Source: an uncultured Bacteroidales bacterium (GTDB taxonomy: Bacteria; Bacteroidota; Bacteroidia; Bacteroidales; ML635J-15). Taken from it: a DNA stretch of 26,310 nucleotides. The position numbers and the translations under genes are program-made. Positions within the stretch are counted from its first letter, which is position 1. Each line of letters begins with the position of its first letter. The stretch covers positions 1 to 26,310 of the forward strand of contig CALDKB010000061.1 of the NCBI GenBank assembly GCA_937899245.1, read 5' to 3'. The notes beneath the pieces are model-generated. The model did no database searches. It was not told the DNA's origin and worked only from the letters and a program-made list of their open reading frames with translations. Positions 15,881 to 23,958 of the stretch are shown here, in pieces.

Positions 15881-18109
15881 TTATTTTTCCATTATATTAC
15901 CAATGGCGTTGTTGTACAATTCCTTGGCATCCTTAATGAATCCAAACGATTCGTCGTCGATACGGATTTCGCCTTTAGTAACGTGACCGAGCAATGAGAA
16001 CGGAATGCTTTCCTTCATCATAAGTGAAATGAATTCGTCTTCCTGATCCTCGTTCATCGAAACAACAACTCTGCCCTGAGATTCGCCGAATAGGAAAGCG
16101 TCCTCGCGGAATTCGCTGGCTGTTGTAATGTCGAAGCCAAGGTTGTTAGGCATTGCAGATTCGAGAAGTGCGATATACAAGCCGCCGTCGGAAACGTCGT
16201 GCATTGACTTGACAAGTTTCTTTGCTGCCAGTTTCTGCAGAAGCTTAGATAGTCTAACTTCAAATTCAAGGTCGAATTTTGGTGCAGGTGACTTCTTTAC
16301 ATTGTGATAAGAATACAAATATTCGGAGCAGTTGATGTCGTCTGAACTTTCGCCTAGCATATAAATTACATCACCCTTCTTGTCGAAGCAAAGAGGAGTG
16401 TGGTTTGCCTTGTCTGACAAGATTCCGAGCATACCGATAACAGGAGTCGGGTCTACAGGTTCTGTCTTTCCTGCGATTGTGGTCTGGTTGTAGAACGAAA
16501 CGTTTCCACCGGTTACAGGAGTGTCGAAAGCGCGGCATGCATCGCCCATTCCCTTGATAGACATTACAAACTGCCAGTATGCCTGAGGATTGTATGGAGA
16601 ACCGAAGTTCATGCAGTCGGTAATTGCCACTGGCTTTGCGCCTGTGCAAGCGATATTTCTAGCAGCTTCGGCAATGGCAATGGCGGTACCTTTTTCTGGG
16701 TCGGCCTTAACATAGCGACTGTTGCAGTCTGTAGTGAGTGCCAATGCTGTCTTTGTGCCCTTGACATTTACTAAACCGGCATCGGACGGCTTGTTTGTGG
16801 TCATGTTTACTGTACGAACCATCGAGTCGTATTGTTCATATACCCAGCGCTTTGAAGCAATGTTCGGATGTCCAGTTAGGAATTTGGCAACTTCGTGAAT
16901 GTCAACATTCTCTGGTATTGTGCTGATGTCAAAATTCTTGTAGTCCTTGATGTATTCAGGTTCGATGTATTCGCGTTCGTACACTGGAGCTCCACCACCG
17001 AGAACAAGACTTTCTGCAGGAACTTCGGCAACAACTTCGCCCTTGTACGAGAAGATAAGTTTGTCTTCGTCGATGACCTCGCCGATTTTTGCGCAGTTGA
17101 GGTCCCATTTTGCGAATATGTTTTCAACGATATGTTCCTTTCCTTTCTTTATGCAGACAAGCATACGTTCTTGTGATTCGGAAAGAAGGATTTCCCATGC
17201 CTCCATGTTGTTCTGGCGAAGAGGAACTAACGACAAGTCTATTTTCATGCCGCTTTCGCCCTTTGCCGACATTTCGGATGTAGAGCAGATGATTCCGGCA
17301 GCACCCATGTCCTGCATTCCAACGATAGCGTCGGTCTTTGCAAGTTCAAGAGAAGCTTCGAGCAGAAGTTTTTCCTGGAACGGGTCTCCAACTTGGATTG
17401 ATGGAATGTCGTCGGCAGAGTCTTCGGTAAGGTCGGCAGATGCAAAGGTAGCTCCATGAATACCATCCTTGCCTGTAGAAGAACCGACAATATAGATTGG
17501 GTTGCCCTTGCCCTTTGATATTGCAGAAATCATGTCGTTCTTGTCCATGATGCCGACAGACATTGCGTTTACAAGTGGGTTGGTGTTGTACGATTCGTCG
17601 AAATTGACTTCACCGCCCAATACCGGAACACCAAAAGCGTTTCCGTAGTCGCCGATACCCTTTACAACGCGGCGGAGCAACCATTTCGTGTGTTCGTTTT
17701 CGATGTTGCCGAAACGGAGCGAGTTGAGTTGCGCTACTGGGCGTGCACCCATGGTGAAGATGTCGCGGTTGATGCCGCCGACACCAGTTGCAGCTCCTTG
17801 GTATGGCTCTACAGCCGACGGGTGGTTGTGTGATTCAATCTTGAATGCGCATGCAAGCCCGTTGCCAATGTCGACAAGACCCGCATTTTCTTCTCCGGCA
17901 CCTGTCAAAAGGCAACCGCCTTTGCGCGGCAATGTCTTTATCCAGCGAATCGAATTCTTGTATGATGCGTGTTCACTCCACATTACGGAGTAGATGCTTA
18001 ATTCTGTGTAGTTTGGTGTTCTGCCAAGCAGTTGTTTGATTTTTTCAAACTCTTCTTCGTTGAGACCTAATGCTTTGGCATCTGAAAATTCAATGTTTTC
18101 CTTCGACAT
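15881..18109 (-). CDS. purL: Phosphoribosylformylglycinamidine synthase subunit PurL (small type)
   Basis: PurL catalyses the ATP-dependent amidation of formylglycinamide ribonucleotide to FGAM, the fourth step of purine biosynthesis, in the cytoplasm. At 742 residues this is the small PurL that works with separate PurS and PurQ, not the roughly 1,200-1,300-residue single-chain enzyme. Visible family stretches are MWSEHASYKNS with the conserved His47, GAATGVGGINRDIFTMGARP, PVLGGEVNFDESY, SKGKGNPIYIVG, MQDMGAAGI, a second half with NIACTGAKPVAITDCMNFG and TGGNVSFYNQT, and MHDVSDGG near the end. The tandem AIRS-like halves are intact. purS and purQ are not in the window. On the - strand, TATTTTTG (18151-18144) upstream is a plausible -7 element, giving a leader of about 28 bases. 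Confidence 0.96.
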   Translation of the reverse strand: MSKENIEFSDAKALGLNEEEFEKIKQLLGRTPNYTELSIYSVMWSEHASYKNSIRWIKTLPRKGGCLLTGAGEENAGLVDIGNGLACAFKIESHNHPSAVEPYQGAATGVGGINRDIFTMGARPVAQLNSLRFGNIENEHTKWLLRRVVKGIGDYGNAFGVPVLGGEVNFDESYNTNPLVNAMSVGIMDKNDMISAISKGKGNPIYIVGSSTGKDGIHGATFASADLTEDSADDIPSIQVGDPFQEKLLLEASLELAKTDAIVGMQDMGAAGIICSTSEMSAKGESGMKIDLSLVPLRQNNMEAWEILLSESQERMLVCIKKGKEHIVENIFAKWDLNCAKIGEVIDEDKLIFSYKGEVVAEVPAESLVLGGGAPVYEREYIEPEYIKDYKNFDISTIPENVDIHEVAKFLTGHPNIASKRWVYEQYDSMVRTVNMTTNKPSDAGLVNVKGTKTALALTTDCNSRYVKADPEKGTAIAIAEAARNIACTGAKPVAITDCMNFGSPYNPQAYWQFVMSIKGMGDACRAFDTPVTGGNVSFYNQTTIAGKTEPVDPTPVIGMLGILSDKANHTPLCFDKKGDVIYMLGESSDDINCSEYLYSYHNVKKSPAPKFDLEFEVRLSKLLQKLAAKKLVKSMHDVSDGGLYIALLESAMPNNLGFDITTASEFREDAFLFGESQGRVVVSMNEDQEDEFISLMMKESIPFSLLGHVTKGEIRIDDESFGFIKDAKELYNNAIGNIMEK

Positions 18110-18143
18110 GATATGTATTTTTTATGTTTGCGAATTAAAAACA

Positions 18144-18151
18144 CAAAAATA
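18144..18151 (-). promoter_or_regulatory. -7 element upstream of purL
   Basis: On the - strand positions 18151-18144 read TATTTTTG, matching TAnnTTTG. The distance to the purL ATG, about 34 bases, is normal. No -33 TTTG is present at the usual spacing, and the surrounding T-rich DNA makes a chance match possible. I see no purine riboswitch-like structure in the leader. Confidence 0.35.
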
Positions 18152-18306
18152 GTTTTTTTTGATGTAAAAATGTGCTGTTATTGACCTTTTTTCTTAATAG
18201 AAATTAACATGCTGTTGTGTTGGTAGTGCGTTTGTTTATAATGGGTTACGTGTGCTGCGTGTTGGGTCTGTTAAAATTTTTGAACAAAAGTTTTTCGATT
18301 TCTGTT

Positions 18307-18322
18307 ATATGGTAACCAATAT
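18307..18322. promoter_or_regulatory. Possible operator (imperfect palindrome) upstream of hcp
   Basis: GGTAACC (18311-18317) is a 7-base palindrome, flanked by ATAT on each side with a one-base offset. It lies 17 bases before the hcp start codon, a place where a repressor or a Crp/Fnr-type regulator such as an HcpR homologue could act. No -7 element is identifiable around it. The remainder of the 229-base purL-hcp gap shows only the purL promoter candidate. Confidence 0.25.
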
Positions 18323-18338
18323 GATAAAATGAATTAGT

Positions 18339-19976
18339 ATGGAATCAATGTTTTGTAATCAGTGTCAGGAGACAGCCCGTAATAGTGGTTGCTCTGTTAG
18401 GGGTGTTTGTGGCAAGGAGGCGACTACAGCTGCCTTGCATGATGTTTATATCTATGTGTTGAAAAGTGTTGCAAAGCTCAACCAGTGCCTTCGGTACCGT
18501 GGTGTGCTTGCCAGCGATGAGGCCGACAAGATGGTGATGAACGGATTGTTTATGACAATTACCAATGTGAATTTTGACAATCGACGTTTTGTAACAGAAA
18601 TATGCAATGCTCTTGCTCTGCGCGATGAACTAAAAAAGTCGGTGGCGACGAAGTGCTTTGAGCCTCGTGACGCGTTTGAGTGGACGGGCAGTTCGCTGGA
18701 GGACTTTTGTGAGAAGTCAAAGTCGGTGGGCTTGAAATCTTATGGAGAGGGTGACGTGCTGTCGTTGCGGCTTTTGCTGCTTTATGGACTGAAAGGTATG
18801 GCGGCATATGCCGAGCATGCCGATAATCTTGGCTATCATAGTCGCGAGATTTTTGACTTTATGCAACGCGCCTTGGCATCTATGCTTGAGGAGCAGAAGG
18901 TTGCGGATTTGTACGAACTTGTAATGCAGTGCGGGGAGGTTGGTGTGCAGGCGATGGCCTTGCTCGACCAGGCAAACCGTGAGTGTTTCGGCGATCCGGA
19001 GATAACTAAGGTTAATATCGGTGTCAGGGATAGGTCGGCAATTCTGGTAACTGGGCACGACCTGAAGGATCTTGATGAATTGTTGCAGCAGGCAGAAAAT
19101 GCGGGTGTTGACGTATATACGCATGGCGAAATGTTGCCGGCTCATTATTATCCGTATTTCAAGAAATATTCGAATCTTGTCGGCAATTATGGCGGTGCTT
19201 GGTTCCAGCAGGTTAGGGACTTTGAGACTTTCAACGGACCGATTTTGTTTACAACCAACTGCCTGGTGCCTCCGCGACCAAATGCTAAGTATGCAAGTCG
19301 TGTGTTTACCACAGGACCTGTCGGGTATCCGGATTTCCGTCATATTGAGGAGGAAATGGGGAAAAAGGATTTCTCCGAAATAATTTCAATGGCGAAAACT
19401 TGTCCGCCACCGCAGGAGATAGAAAAAGGTGAAATTGTTGGCGGCTTTGCCCATAATCAGTTGTATCTGCTTGCTGATAGGATTGTTGAGGCCGTAAAGT
19501 CGGGTAAAATACGCAAGTTTGTCGTCATGGCGGGTTGCGATGGCCGTATGAGCAGCCGAGAATATTATACTAACTTTGTCAAGGGTTTGCCAAAGGATAC
19601 GGTGATTCTGACCGCAGGTTGTGCAAAATATCGTTACAACAAGTTGAATCTTGGCGATATCGATGGAATTCCGCGCGTGCTTGATGCCGGTCAGTGTAAC
19701 GATAGCTATTCGCTTATGCTTACGGCGTTGATGTTGCGTGATGCATTTAAGATGAAGGACTTGAACGAACTGCCAATCGTCTTCAATATTGCGTGGTATG
19801 AGCAGAAGGCCGTGTTGGTTTTGCTCGCCTTGATGAGCCTTGGCGTGAAGAATATTCACCTCGGTCCGACATTGCCGTCGTTTCTGTCGCAATCTGTCGT
19901 TGACTCGCTGGTGGAAAATTTTTCGTTAGGTGGCATAACAAACGTCGAGGATGACCTTAAGCGTATGATAAACTGA
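18339..19976 (+). CDS. hcp: Hydroxylamine reductase / hybrid cluster protein (class I)
   Basis: Hcp is an anaerobic Fe-S-O protein that reduces NO or hydroxylamine and supports nitrosative stress defence or protein S-nitrosylation. The N-terminal cluster motif is Cys6-x2-Cys9-x8-Cys18-x5-Cys24, the spacing of class I members from strict anaerobes. By alignment with the Desulfovibrio protein, all hybrid-cluster ligands are in place: His240, Glu264, Cys308 (TTNCLVPP), Cys400 (AGCDGR), Cys428 (TAGCAKY), Cys453 (AGQCNDSY), Glu488 and Lys490 (WYEQKAV). At 545 residues it is full length. The electron donor Hcr is not adjacent. An intrinsic terminator follows, so it is probably a single-gene unit. 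Confidence 0.97.
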   Translation: MESMFCNQCQETARNSGCSVRGVCGKEATTAALHDVYIYVLKSVAKLNQCLRYRGVLASDEADKMVMNGLFMTITNVNFDNRRFVTEICNALALRDELKKSVATKCFEPRDAFEWTGSSLEDFCEKSKSVGLKSYGEGDVLSLRLLLLYGLKGMAAYAEHADNLGYHSREIFDFMQRALASMLEEQKVADLYELVMQCGEVGVQAMALLDQANRECFGDPEITKVNIGVRDRSAILVTGHDLKDLDELLQQAENAGVDVYTHGEMLPAHYYPYFKKYSNLVGNYGGAWFQQVRDFETFNGPILFTTNCLVPPRPNAKYASRVFTTGPVGYPDFRHIEEEMGKKDFSEIISMAKTCPPPQEIEKGEIVGGFAHNQLYLLADRIVEAVKSGKIRKFVVMAGCDGRMSSREYYTNFVKGLPKDTVILTAGCAKYRYNKLNLGDIDGIPRVLDAGQCNDSYSLMLTALMLRDAFKMKDLNELPIVFNIAWYEQKAVLVLLALMSLGVKNIHLGPTLPSFLSQSVVDSLVENFSLGGITNVEDDLKRMIN

Positions 19977-20006
19977 TAATTTTTTTCATCTATATATTTT
20001 CAGGTT

Positions 20007-20045
20007 TTGCAGCGGAAACCCCAACTTCCTGCTGCAATTTTTTTT
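20007..20045 (+). terminator. Rho-independent terminator after hcp
   Basis: TTGCAGC (20007-20013) pairs with GCTGCAA (20031-20037), and GGAA (20014-20017) with TTCC (20026-20029), with one bulged base, followed by eight T (20038-20045). It is a good intrinsic terminator about 30 bases past the hcp stop. The right arm could instead pair with a downstream TTGCAGC copy (20060-20066). Confidence 0.85.
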
Positions 20046-20117
20046 GCAATGCTTTTAAGTTGCAGCGAGACAGATGGGGACACGAGAGTCGGTTCACCGT
20101 TATTCAAAAAAATTATT

Positions 20118-20125
20118 TAATTTTG
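20118..20125 (+). promoter_or_regulatory. -7 element for the cupin gene
   Basis: TAATTTTG (20118-20125) matches TAnnTTTG and lies 16 bases before ATG 20142, so the leader would be about 10 bases. A possible but poor -33 element, TTC within GGTTCACC, lies near 20093. Confidence 0.4.
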
Positions 20126-20141
20126 TTCCAAAATTTTCAAT

Positions 20142-20597
20142 ATGACAGCAAAGGATTATATCGGCAAGTTGAAGCTAATGCCACATCCGGAAGGCGGTTA
20201 TTATCGCCAGCTTATCGGCAACGAGGGCCCAAACGACAGAAAATCAATATCCTCAATTTATTATCTGTTAGAGAATGACGACTTTTCTGCATTTCATCGT
20301 TTGCATGGTTTTGTGGAGATTTGGTACTATCATGCTGGCGAGGAAATAAATATTTATGTTATCGAAAAGTCTGGAAATCTGACTGTTCATCATCTTGGAC
20401 CCGATTCGGAGATGCAGGTTGTCATAGAACCTGAACTGTGGTTTGCGGCTGAAATTCCGTCGAAAAATGGATTTGCGCTTGTCGGTTGCGCTGTCGGTCC
20501 AGCGTTTTCGTTCGACAAGTTCGAGCTGGCGGAGAAGAGCAGGTTGATGGCAGATTTCCCGCAACATTCCGAGGTGATAGGACGCCTGTGCAGATAG
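20142..20597 (+). CDS. DUF985 (cupin_5) family protein
   Basis: This 151-residue, single-domain protein matches the DUF985 cupin family throughout: LMPHPEGGYYRQ near the start, SSIYYLL, SAFHRLHGFVEIWYYHAGEEI, LTVHHLG, PELWFAAEI, and the C-terminal FALVGCAVGPAFSFDKFELAEK. The conserved His in FHRLH and the Glu in VEIW, together with later polar residues, form the cupin metal or sugar pocket typical of the family. Its biochemical function is not established: DUF985 members are often described as cupin-like proteins of unknown activity. It stands between the hcp terminator and the secreted deformylase-like gene. No link with either is apparent. Confidence 0.9.
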   Translation: MTAKDYIGKLKLMPHPEGGYYRQLIGNEGPNDRKSISSIYYLLENDDFSAFHRLHGFVEIWYYHAGEEINIYVIEKSGNLTVHHLGPDSEMQVVIEPELWFAAEIPSKNGFALVGCAVGPAFSFDKFELAEKSRLMADFPQHSEVIGRLCR

Positions 20598-20631
20598 TCG
20601 AATTTATTATGCATAGATCTCGTTTTTTCCT

Positions 20632-20639
20632 TATATTTG
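20632..20639 (+). promoter_or_regulatory. -7 element for the secreted deformylase-like gene
   Basis: TATATTTG (20632-20639) fits the Bacteroidota -7 element and leaves a leader of about 15 bases before ATG 20661. It also argues against the upstream in-frame start at 20637, which lies within the element. No convincing -33 element is visible. Confidence 0.45.
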
Positions 20640-20660
20640 TTGCTTGAAACGTACAATAGT

Positions 20661-22232
20661 ATGAAGCTGGTGAGACTATATTTTCTTGTGTTGCTGACTC
20701 TTGTGTCGGTAAATGTCTTCGCACAAAAAGCTCGGGCAACATTCAGATTTGAGATGAGCCAGAGCGGAATTCAGCTGAGGCCCGACAGCGTTCTTGTTGA
20801 GAACCTTGCTGCGGGTTGCGATACGATGTTGTATTATCCCGAGTTGTCGTTAAAGACGTCGATATTGACTGACGCAGATTTGGAACCTGCCGTGCGGAAA
20901 AAACTTTATGTCGAGGCATGGTATGTTGATGCAAATGATAAGTCGGTGATGGTTTCTGTGTTCGTTCCGGGAACGTCTGTTTCTGTTTGTGTGTTCGATA
21001 CAGGAGGTCGCCAGCTTGTAAACGAAAATTTTGCAGTGGCTCCCGGTTACAATATCTTTAAGGTTGCCGGAGCTTCGCATACTAGAGTAGTGGCTTTTGT
21101 TAGCGATGGCGATGAGGCTTCAACATCGGTTGTTAGTGTGGCCGACAAATCAAAAAAATGTCGTGTGGAGTACGCAGGAATGAGTCCTCGTGTGTTTTCA
21201 AAAGCTGTTGCAGCAACAAATCGTTTCACATTTCATGTTGGCGACGAGATGCGCTATACAATGTTTTCGACTTCATGCTTCGAGGTAATTTCGCGGCAAG
21301 TTGTCGACAACCCCGTCGAGTCTGCAGAATATACGTTTGACTTTACTGGAATTACAGAAATACGTCCTGATGTTATTGCCGCGTACGACAGCATCTGTAA
21401 TATGGATTCCATCCGTTGGGAATGGCAGCCGGTGGAAGGTGCCGACGGTTACAAGTATAGCCTTTCGGCTGACTGCGGGTCGGCTACTGATTTGGGCGCT
21501 GCGACGCATGTGTTGTATCCATCGTCGCTTGACTCCAGCCGAAGCTGCCATATTTTTGTTTGGGCTTACAACGGTTGCGGAGTGTCTGATGCCAATGTGT
21601 TGAGAGCATCAACACCGGCACGTCCGATAACGGATGCCGAATATGCCATTGCTACTTACGATACGTCGTCGTTGAGGATAATGAACATCTTCATTCATCC
21701 CGATTCCATAATATTGCGTACTCCGTCTATCGACGTTGACGTTGCCGATACTATTTGGAACTTTTTGGCCAACAGGATGTATCTGGCGGCAAAAAACACA
21801 GGTGTCGGAATTGCCGGACCGCAGGTGGGGATAAATCGCAATGTGGTTTGCCTGCAGAGATGGGACAAGAGCGTGGGTTCCGGTATTTTTGCATCGCATC
21901 CGTGGGAATTTTATTTCAACCCGCAGATAATCGAATACTCGGATTCTGTTGTCCGCCGTAGCGATGGTTGCCTGTCGGTTCCTGATGGAAGCGATTATCC
22001 AGCGGTAGAAGATTTTTCGTACCGTGCAACATGGGTCGTGGTTGCTTATTATGATTCTGATGGAGTCGCTCATGTGGAAAAAATAGACCAGCAGTATACT
22101 GCTCACATTTTCCAGCACGAAATCGACCATTTGAATGCCATAATGTTTTTTGACAGGCAGGTGTGCAGAAATGCAAGTAAATATACTGTAATAGAAGGGG
22201 ATTCGTACGAAGAACTTCCGAAAATCAGATAA
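20661..22232 (+). CDS. Exported multi-domain protein with C-terminal peptide deformylase domain
   Basis: This 523-residue protein has a signal peptide ending in VFAQ (about residue 22). Next is a module whose LVENLAAGCDTMLYYPE and FTFHVGDEMRYT segments resemble the N-terminal module of secreted Bacteroidales proteins such as FISUMP-type ones. Within it, GRQLVNENFAVAPGYNIFKVAG resembles a type IX sorting-like beta-sandwich. A fibronectin-III-like stretch follows (about 265-325, WEWQPVEGADGYKYS). The last part (about 345-512) is a peptide deformylase domain: GVGIAGPQVG (381-390, Gln388), SDGCLS (Cys437) and HEIDH (His486, Glu487, His490). All metal and catalytic residues are present; only the usual EGCLS is DGCLS. 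Deformylation outside the cytoplasm, or a related amidase activity, is inference. The neighbour 53 bases downstream is also exported. Confidence 0.85.
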   Translation: MKLVRLYFLVLLTLVSVNVFAQKARATFRFEMSQSGIQLRPDSVLVENLAAGCDTMLYYPELSLKTSILTDADLEPAVRKKLYVEAWYVDANDKSVMVSVFVPGTSVSVCVFDTGGRQLVNENFAVAPGYNIFKVAGASHTRVVAFVSDGDEASTSVVSVADKSKKCRVEYAGMSPRVFSKAVAATNRFTFHVGDEMRYTMFSTSCFEVISRQVVDNPVESAEYTFDFTGITEIRPDVIAAYDSICNMDSIRWEWQPVEGADGYKYSLSADCGSATDLGAATHVLYPSSLDSSRSCHIFVWAYNGCGVSDANVLRASTPARPITDAEYAIATYDTSSLRIMNIFIHPDSIILRTPSIDVDVADTIWNFLANRMYLAAKNTGVGIAGPQVGINRNVVCLQRWDKSVGSGIFASHPWEFYFNPQIIEYSDSVVRRSDGCLSVPDGSDYPAVEDFSYRATWVVVAYYDSDGVAHVEKIDQQYTAHIFQHEIDHLNAIMFFDRQVCRNASKYTVIEGDSYEELPKIR

Positions 22233-22285
22233 CAATGGCAACATCAATATTTTAAACTTATCAACTCAAAAAACAACCGTAACAC

Positions 22286-23866
22286 TTGAAGCATCGTCAA
22301 TTCATATTGTCAGTAATCTTTTCACAGCTAGCAATCATTTTGCTTGCGGCAACTTCAGTTTTTGCCCAGTCTGATGGTTTTGTCCAGTATCATTACCCTA
22401 ATGGAGCGGTTTCGAGCGAGGGTACACTTCGCAACGGCAAGCCCGATGGCTTTTGGAAAAGCTATTACGAAGACGGCACCCTTAAGTCTGAAGGCCTTCG
22501 TACAATGTTTGAGCTCGACAGCGTGTGGAATTTTTATGCGGAAGATGGCAAACTTGAGAAGTCGATAACTTATCGTAATGGCAAGAAGAATGGATATTCG
22601 CTGGGCTACAAGAATAGTATGAATGAGGATTCGACTATGGTGTATTACCTCGATTCAAAGGAGCTTTTCTTGAATGGGTCGCGCGAAGGTACATCGTATT
22701 TCTATAGCCCCGATGGATATATGCAGTATGTTTTCACCTATAAGGACGACAAGCGTGACGGTGTCGGATACGAGTTCGACCGCGACAGTTCCGTGATTTC
22801 AATAATTACATATCGTCGTGGATATCTTGTGGAGACGGTGAAAATAAACAGGAAGGACGAAGCTGGACAGCGACAGGGGCGATGGGTGGAATTCTATCCC
22901 TCTGGAGAGAAGAAAACGGAAATACAGTATTACAATGGGAAAATACATGGTGTTCAGCGAACCTACGATATGTCTGGACGCCTAGTCGACGAGCAGAGAT
23001 ATGTTGAGGGGAAACGTTTTGTAGTTGAAAATGACACTGCGGCTGCCGGCATCGAAATAGCCGATTATCGCAAGGTGTACTACGATGATGGGAAGATAAA
23101 GTCGGAGGGTGCTTTCCTTCACAATCTTCCGATAGGTATTCACAAGGAATATGACGAAAATGGAAATTTGATTCTAGTAAAGGAATATTCGTCCGAAAGT
23201 GTTCTGCTTGGCGAGGGGCTTTTTGACGCCGATGGCAACCGAACCGGCAAATGGCGTCTATACGACGGCTATTGGGATTATTTCTATGCGCAGGGATTGT
23301 ACCGTAAGGGTCGAAAAACAGATGAGTGGCAGTTCTTCTATTCAAATGGCAATCCCGAAATGCAGGGATTCTACGAGGATGACAAGCCCGTTGGCGAATG
23401 GGTGTGGTTGTATCCTAACGGCAACAAGCGTCGCGAGGAAAACTATTCCGATGGTGTGCTCGATGGAAATTATGTCGAATACGATTCTGTTGGTAATGTG
23501 CTTGTCAAGGGTTCCTATTCCGATGGAATGAAGATGGGCGAGTGGGAATTGCACGTTGGAGATATTGTCGAGTATGGTTCCTACGATTCAGACGAGAAGA
23601 CAGGTGAATGGACAGAGTATTATGTAGAAACCAACAAGTTGCGTTATTCTGGCAAATTCCGTGGCGGTGATGCTGTTGGCGTGCATCGCTGGCTGTATCC
23701 AAACGGACAAGTCGAGATGGATGGCGAATATCGTGGCGGACTGCAGCACAAAATCTGGCACCGATACAATCCAGACGGCACAATTTATATGACGCGCACT
23801 TATCGCTACGGCAACCTTATCAAGATTGACGATGTGAAGGTCGTTAAGCCGGGTAGGAAAAAGTAG
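22286..23866 (+). CDS. Exported YwqK/MORN-variant repeat protein, TTG start
   Basis: This 526-residue protein has a signal peptide (about residues 1-27, ending SVFA) followed by roughly 15 degenerate repeats of about 20-25 residues with the pattern G-W-x2-YY-x-NG-x2-K-x-EG-x-Y-x-NG. Examples are FWKSYYEDGTLKSEG, DEWQFFYSNGNPEMQG and GEWVWLYPNGNKRREENY. Such MORN-variant repeats form beta-rich solenoids. Proteins of this kind are often annotated as YwqK-family antitoxins, but the exported location and length argue for a surface or periplasmic scaffold. The start is TTG 22286: in-frame TAA lies at 22280-22282 and no ATG exists before the signal peptide. No promoter is evident in the 53-base gap, so it is likely co-transcribed with the deformylase-like gene. 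Confidence 0.88.
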   Translation: MKHRQFILSVIFSQLAIILLAATSVFAQSDGFVQYHYPNGAVSSEGTLRNGKPDGFWKSYYEDGTLKSEGLRTMFELDSVWNFYAEDGKLEKSITYRNGKKNGYSLGYKNSMNEDSTMVYYLDSKELFLNGSREGTSYFYSPDGYMQYVFTYKDDKRDGVGYEFDRDSSVISIITYRRGYLVETVKINRKDEAGQRQGRWVEFYPSGEKKTEIQYYNGKIHGVQRTYDMSGRLVDEQRYVEGKRFVVENDTAAAGIEIADYRKVYYDDGKIKSEGAFLHNLPIGIHKEYDENGNLILVKEYSSESVLLGEGLFDADGNRTGKWRLYDGYWDYFYAQGLYRKGRKTDEWQFFYSNGNPEMQGFYEDDKPVGEWVWLYPNGNKRREENYSDGVLDGNYVEYDSVGNVLVKGSYSDGMKMGEWELHVGDIVEYGSYDSDEKTGEWTEYYVETNKLRYSGKFRGGDAVGVHRWLYPNGQVEMDGEYRGGLQHKIWHRYNPDGTIYMTRTYRYGNLIKIDDVKVVKPGRKK

Positions 23867-23915
23867 AAATTTATTGGTGTTCGGTAAAAATTACTCTGGC
23901 ACGGATTTTTGTCCT

Positions 23916-23932
23916 GCAAGCGTCTCGCTTGC
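23916..23932. terminator. Hairpin between convergent genes
   Basis: GCAAGCG (23916-23922) and CGCTTGC (23926-23932) form a perfect 7-bp stem with a 3-base loop, midway between the convergent YwqK-type and EEP genes. Neither side has an adjacent T-tract (the nearest is five T at 23952-23948 region ahead of the + strand, 19 bases away), so it could be a Rho-assisted or bidirectional transcript end. Confidence 0.5.
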
Positions 23933-23958
23933 TTGACGAAATCTTTTTATCAATAAAA

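Noticed and set aside
22286..23866. YwqK-type repeat protein as a toxin-antitoxin antitoxin
   Set aside because: The name comes from database naming habits; the protein is exported, long and has no toxin gene beside it.
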